NCBI GenBank assembly: GCA_947252645.1
Contig: CAMXWF010000005.1
Location: 62,001 to 126,000 of the forward strand
Source of the DNA: an uncultured Bacteroidia bacterium
GTDB taxonomy: Bacteria; Bacteroidota; Bacteroidia; Bacteroidales; CAJPTX01
DNA: 64,000 nucleotides
Direction of reading: 5' to 3'
The notes beneath the pieces are model-generated. The model saw nothing but the letters and a program-made list of their open reading frames with translations, did no database searches and was not told where the DNA came from. The translations under genes were made by a program, and so were the position numbers. Position 1 is the first letter of the stretch. The number at the start of each line of letters is the position of its first letter. Shown here piece after piece: positions 60,697 to 64,000 of the stretch.

Positions 60697-61408
60697 CAAA
60701 ATTACTCGTTCTAGTGCGCTCTTTCCTCTCCGTGATTATCCCTTTCGGCCGTTAGGCGTGGATCAATGCGCTTTTCCTTTCGGCCGTTCACCATCTGGCC
60801 GGCTGCCGCAGTGCCCCCAGCGGCCTCCAGGGCCTGGCGACTCGCCACTTGCCACTGCGCCTGCAACCTCCTGCGGCGAGGAGAGAGGAGGGATAGCACG
60901 TACAGCTTGCGCCATAGGCCCCGTAGCAGCTCCGTACCAACTCCGCATTTCTCCGTACTTTAAGCGAGCAGGATACGGAGTTCATAGTGTGATGCTCAAT
61001 GGATTATAGACTAAATACTCGAGCAAATACTCGGGCAAAATGTGTCACTATGCGAGGCCGCAGCGGACATTTGAGCAATTTTACGTACAAGAAGAATTAC
61101 AACGCCACTAGTTGGCACTCCGATGGCTATGGACACTTCTTTAGTTGCCGTGGCCTTAGCCCCGATGGAGCCTTCTGCTCTGCCCCTGGTTCCCATTGCC
61201 TACGGCTAGATGGGCAAAATTGTTGCCATGCGCCATCGTGGCCGACAGCGCGAAGGCCCCCGATGCCAGGGCTGCCAGCGACAGAACGCCTGGCCAGGGG
61301 TTGCCCAGGAAATGTAATTTTTGGTACGATTTTTGCGTGCATAGATTCGGCGGTTGGGGCCCTGCCAGGGGCGCAGTCGCCGAGTTGTGGTCTTGGGGGC
61401 AAAATAGC
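60697..61408. other. Long divergent intergenic region with repeat element copy B
   Basis: 712 bp between the divergent ctfA and moxR-type genes. It contains copy B of the dispersed element (60919-61074) and a 12-bp direct repeat, AAATACTCGAGC/AAATACTCGGGC (61014-61037). A weak promoter-like string (GGTACGATTTTTGCG) lies at 61322-61336. No supportable gene. Confidence 0.6.
60919..61074. repeat. Dispersed intergenic element, copy B
   Basis: Counterpart of 37167-37322: the identical 17-mer at 60930-60946, the identical CACTATGCGA at 61046-61055, and the same 116-bp spacing. The long stem of copy A is only partly kept here; CTCCGTA (60951-60957) or its copy at 60930-60936 can pair with TACGGAG (60974-60980). 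Confidence 0.7.
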
Positions 61409-62431
61409 ATGTTGGATATGCCAGAAGAGACAGTGGGACAGCAGGGGGTGGACATAGGAGAGCTCAACGAGCGGATTAAGCAGGAGAGTGCCTTTATCGA
61501 CCTGCTACGCAGCGAGATGGGGCGCGTAATCGTGGGGCAGCACCACTTGGTGGAGTCGCTCCTGATAGGTCTGTTGGCCGATGGCCACATACTGCTTGAG
61601 GGGGTGCCAGGTTTGGCCAAGACGCTGGCCATCAGTACGTTGGCCCATTCCATCGATGCTGAATTTGCCCGCATCCAGTTCACGCCCGACCTCTTGCCGG
61701 CCGACCTGCTCGGCACGCTCATCTACAGCCAGAAGCAGGAGGAGTTCCAGGTGCGCAAGGGGCCTATTTTTGCGAACTTCGTGCTGGCCGATGAGATCAA
61801 CCGTGCGCCGGCCAAGGTGCAGAGCGCGCTGCTGGAGGCCATGCAGGAGCGGCAGGTCACCCTTGGCGACCACACCTACCCGCTCCCCAAGCCCTTCCTG
61901 GTCTTGGCCACGCAAAACCCCATCGAGCAGGAGGGCACCTACCCGCTGCCTGAGGCCCAGGTGGATAGGTTCATGCTCAAAGTCAAGCTCGATTACCCTT
62001 CGAAGAAGGAGGAGCAGGCCATTGTGCGCATGAATATCGGGGGGGCGTTCCCGGCGCCGCGGCAGGTGGTGAAGCCTGAGGCCATTCTGCGGGCCCGCGA
62101 GGTGGTGCGGGCGGTATACCTTGACGAGAAGATCGAGCGCTACGTGGTGGACATCGTCTATGCCACGCGCCAGCCCGGGGAGTATGGACTGCCCCGCTTT
62201 GTGTCCATGGTGGGCTATGGGGCTTCGCCGCGCGCCAGCATCAGCTTGGCCCTTGCGGCCAAGGCCTACGCCTTCATCCAGCACCGGGGCTACGTGGTGC
62301 CCGAGGATGTGCGAGCTGTGGCCATGGATGTGCTGCGCCATCGCGTGGGGCTCACCTATGAGGCCGAGGCCGAGGCGGTGAGTTCCGAGCAGGTGGTCAC
62401 GGAGATTCTCAACCAGGTGGAGGTGCCGTAG
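61409..62431 (+). CDS. MoxR-family AAA+ ATPase
   Basis: 340 residues from ATG 61409 (MLDMPEETVGQQ); the frame is open further up to 61196, but that stretch is not conserved-looking. Walker A is the MoxR form GVPGLAKT (65-72); Walker B/sensor LADEINRAPAKVQSALLEAM in part; QNPIEQEGTYPLPEAQVDRF in part is typical. MoxR ATPases act as chaperones for VWA-domain partners, which are encoded next (DUF58 protein, then the Bat genes). Confidence 0.93.
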   Translation: MLDMPEETVGQQGVDIGELNERIKQESAFIDLLRSEMGRVIVGQHHLVESLLIGLLADGHILLEGVPGLAKTLAISTLAHSIDAEFARIQFTPDLLPADLLGTLIYSQKQEEFQVRKGPIFANFVLADEINRAPAKVQSALLEAMQERQVTLGDHTYPLPKPFLVLATQNPIEQEGTYPLPEAQVDRFMLKVKLDYPSKKEEQAIVRMNIGGAFPAPRQVVKPEAILRAREVVRAVYLDEKIERYVVDIVYATRQPGEYGLPRFVSMVGYGASPRASISLALAAKAYAFIQHRGYVVPEDVRAVAMDVLRHRVGLTYEAEAEAVSSEQVVTEILNQVEVP

Positions 62432-62459
62432 TCTGCGGTTCAGCCGTTAGGGGCAGCGT

Positions 62460-63365
62460 ATGGAAGGAGAGCAGCAACTGGCACGGGATGAGGCCCTGCT
62501 ACGCCGGCTTCGCCATGTGGAGATCCGGGCGCGGGGGCTGACGCACCAGATTTTTGCGGGCGAATACCATAGTGCCTTCAAGGGGCAGGGGATGGCCTTC
62601 AGCGAGGTGCGAGCCTACCAGCCGGGCGATGATGTCCGCAGCATCGACTGGAATGTGACGGCTCGGCTGGGCGATCCCTTTGTCAAGATATTCGAGGAGG
62701 AGCGCGAGCTTACAGTGATGCTCGTGGTGGACGTTTCCGGTTCCAACGATTTTGGTAGCCAATCTCGCGCCAAGCGGGAGGCCATGACCGAGGTGGCGGC
62801 CCTGCTGGCCTTCTCGGCGCTGCAGAACAACGATAAGGTGGGCATGATCCTTTTTTCCGACCACGTGGAGCGGTTTATCCCCCCCGTCAAGGGGCGCCGG
62901 CACGCGCTGCGGATCATCTGGGAGCTGCTTAGCTACTCGGCTCAGGGCTCTCGCACCGACATCGGCGGAGCTCTCCACTTCCTCACGGGGGCCATCAAGA
63001 AGCGCTGCACGGCGTTTCTCCTGAGCGATATGCTAGACTTTGGGGCCCACCAGCCGCGGTTCCAGCCTGCGCTCGAGATTGCGGCCCAGAAGCACGACTT
63101 GGTGGCGCTACAGGTTTACGACCCCCGGGAGCAGGCTCTGCCGTGCGTGGGCATGGTGCGCTTCCGCGATGCGGAGTCGGGCCAGGTGCGCTGGCTCAAC
63201 ACCGATCGTCGTCGGGTTCGCGATGGCTATGCCAACGGGTGGCAGGTGCGCCAGGAACTCATCAAGCGCAGCTTCTCGCGGGTCGGGGTGGACTTCGAGG
63301 CCATCTCCACCACGGAGGACTACGTGGTGCCGCTGGCCAAACTCTTTAAACGGCGGGGGCGCTAG
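62460..63365 (+). CDS. DUF58 protein of the MoxR/Bat operon
   Basis: 301 residues. The DUF58 core RAYQPGDDVRSIDWNVTAR lies at 51-69, and a VWA-type fold follows with the metal-ion site DVSGSND beginning at Asp91 and FLLSDMLDFG. Partner of the MoxR ATPase 28 bp upstream; the pair is the usual head of the Bacteroidetes bat (aerotolerance-linked) operon. Confidence 0.92.
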   Translation: MEGEQQLARDEALLRRLRHVEIRARGLTHQIFAGEYHSAFKGQGMAFSEVRAYQPGDDVRSIDWNVTARLGDPFVKIFEEERELTVMLVVDVSGSNDFGSQSRAKREAMTEVAALLAFSALQNNDKVGMILFSDHVERFIPPVKGRRHALRIIWELLSYSAQGSRTDIGGALHFLTGAIKKRCTAFLLSDMLDFGAHQPRFQPALEIAAQKHDLVALQVYDPREQALPCVGMVRFRDAESGQVRWLNTDRRRVRDGYANGWQVRQELIKRSFSRVGVDFEAISTTEDYVVPLAKLFKRRGR

Positions 63366-63367
63366 CC

Positions 63368-64000
63368 ATGTTGTCACGCTACTGGCTGCTGTGGCTTTTG
63401 CTCTTGCTGGGCTTGGGGAGTGCCAAGGCCCAGACGGTGCGCGCCGTGGCCCATCGGGACACGCTAGAGGTGGGCGATTCGCTCCATTTCAGCGTGGAGG
63501 TCAAGGCCCCCCGGGCGGCAGAGATATACTTCACGGCAATTCCTGACACTTTGGCAGGCGGCCTTGAGCTCTTGGCGCCACCCCGGGTTGACACCCTGCG
63601 CTACGACCAGGATACCCTGGAGGTGGCGTTGCGCTTGGCCCTCACCAGCTACGATACGGGCTGGGTGGCCATCCCCCGTATTCCGGTGCTGGTGCGCAAC
63701 TATGGGGTGGACGATACGATAGAGTCACCAGTAAAGCTCCTCTACGTCAAGCTGGTACCCTACGATGCGTCTGTGGGCGAGCTGCACCCCATTGTGGGTC
63801 CGTGGTATCAGCGCGTTACCTGGGCTCAGATTTGGCCCTACCTCGCGGGGCTGCTGCTATTGCTGCTCTTGGCCGGCGCGTGGTATTGGCTCTACCGCCG
63901 CCGGAAGCAGCCCCGGCAGTCCCAAGGCGTGACGCCCCAGCAAGAGGCCCCGGGTCTTGTGGCGCTCCATCGCCTGGAGACTCTGCAAGCTCAGCAAGCC
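63368..64000 (+). CDS. Bat-operon membrane protein (3' partial)
   Basis: 211 residues are visible before the window ends and no stop is reached. Signal peptide SRYWLLWLLLLLGLGSAKAQ, an extracytoplasmic beta domain resembling the N-terminus of BatD (VAHRDTLEVGDSLHFSVEVK), a membrane helix (~156-176, IWPYLAGLLLLLLLAGAWYW), and a basic cytoplasmic part. It begins 2 bp after the DUF58 stop. In related genomes a protein of this type sits between DUF58 and batA. Confidence 0.75.
   Translation, partial: MLSRYWLLWLLLLLGLGSAKAQTVRAVAHRDTLEVGDSLHFSVEVKAPRAAEIYFTAIPDTLAGGLELLAPPRVDTLRYDQDTLEVALRLALTSYDTGWVAIPRIPVLVRNYGVDDTIESPVKLLYVKLVPYDASVGELHPIVGPWYQRVTWAQIWPYLAGLLLLLLLAGAWYWLYRRRKQPRQSQGVTPQQEAPGLVALHRLETLQAQQA

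Noticed and set aside
1..64000. tRNA or rRNA genes
   Set aside because: I looked through the intergenic gaps for cloverleaf-like GTTCRAnnC arms and CCA ends and for rRNA-like sequence and found none; a covariance search would be needed to be certain.

Overview
The window reads as chromosome of a fairly GC-rich (by eye close to 60 %) member of the Bacteroidales, most like the Porphyromonas group. Supporting signs: three secreted proteins end in type IX secretion sorting domains (types A and B); there are many SxC/GxC lipoproteins; clear Bacteroidetes -7 boxes (TAnnTTTG, often TACCTTTG or TACCTTCG) stand in front of genes; and the gene content is that of a peptide and amino-acid fermenter (S46 dipeptidyl peptidase, M16 and M49-like peptidases, PepD, a lysine-fermentation segment, MeaB). 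I see no tRNA, rRNA, CRISPR array, transposase or integrase.

Layout. 1-1.9 kb: the 3' part of a BspA-like leucine-rich-repeat protein. 2.0-4.5 kb: a two-gene type II restriction-modification (R-M) module lying between two 174-bp direct repeats that differ at only two positions; the second copy is the leader of a nitroreductase lipoprotein gene. 5.5-10.7 kb: F-ATPase genes atpBEFHAG without atpD/atpC. 10.7-22.3 kb: hemW, then a long minus-strand block (outer-membrane protein, dusB, a solitary C5-cytosine methyltransferase whose catalytic Cys is Tyr, a UbiA-type prenyltransferase, macro domain, folE, S4 protein, pth, rplY, M16 peptidase). 22.5-26.4 kb: FKBP isomerase, a DUF3127 protein with an SSB-like tail, a beta-helix lipoprotein and ddl. 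26.8-32.0 kb (minus): creD, a SiaB-like kinase, an M49-like peptidase and proS. 32.1-37.0 kb: a Tyr-rich repeat lipoprotein, a FadL/OmpP1-like barrel, then PAP2 phosphatase and pssA. 37.6-44.9 kb: a beta-propeller/PP2C sensor, meaB, a thioredoxin-fold-like lipoprotein and pepD. 45.3-53 kb: DPP7-type S46 peptidase, rpmE2, AI-2E family permease, T9SS type-B protein, pheT and a DUF1566-like protein. 53.7-60.6 kb (minus): nadB, floA, purQ, a T9SS protein and the lysine-fermentation genes kce, kal, ctfA. 61.4-64 kb: the start of a moxR/DUF58/Bat operon cut by the window end.

How it fits together: peptides would be cut by secreted and lipid-anchored peptidases, lysine fermented through 3-keto-5-aminohexanoate and CoA transfer, and the proton gradient used by the F-ATPase. 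The points most worth a second look are the R-M module between long direct repeats, the PYQ methyltransferase, and a roughly 126-156-bp element present in two divergent intergenic regions 23.7 kb apart. Start codons were often moved inward from the longest reading frame to place a signal peptide, family N-terminus or promoter correctly; each case is stated.
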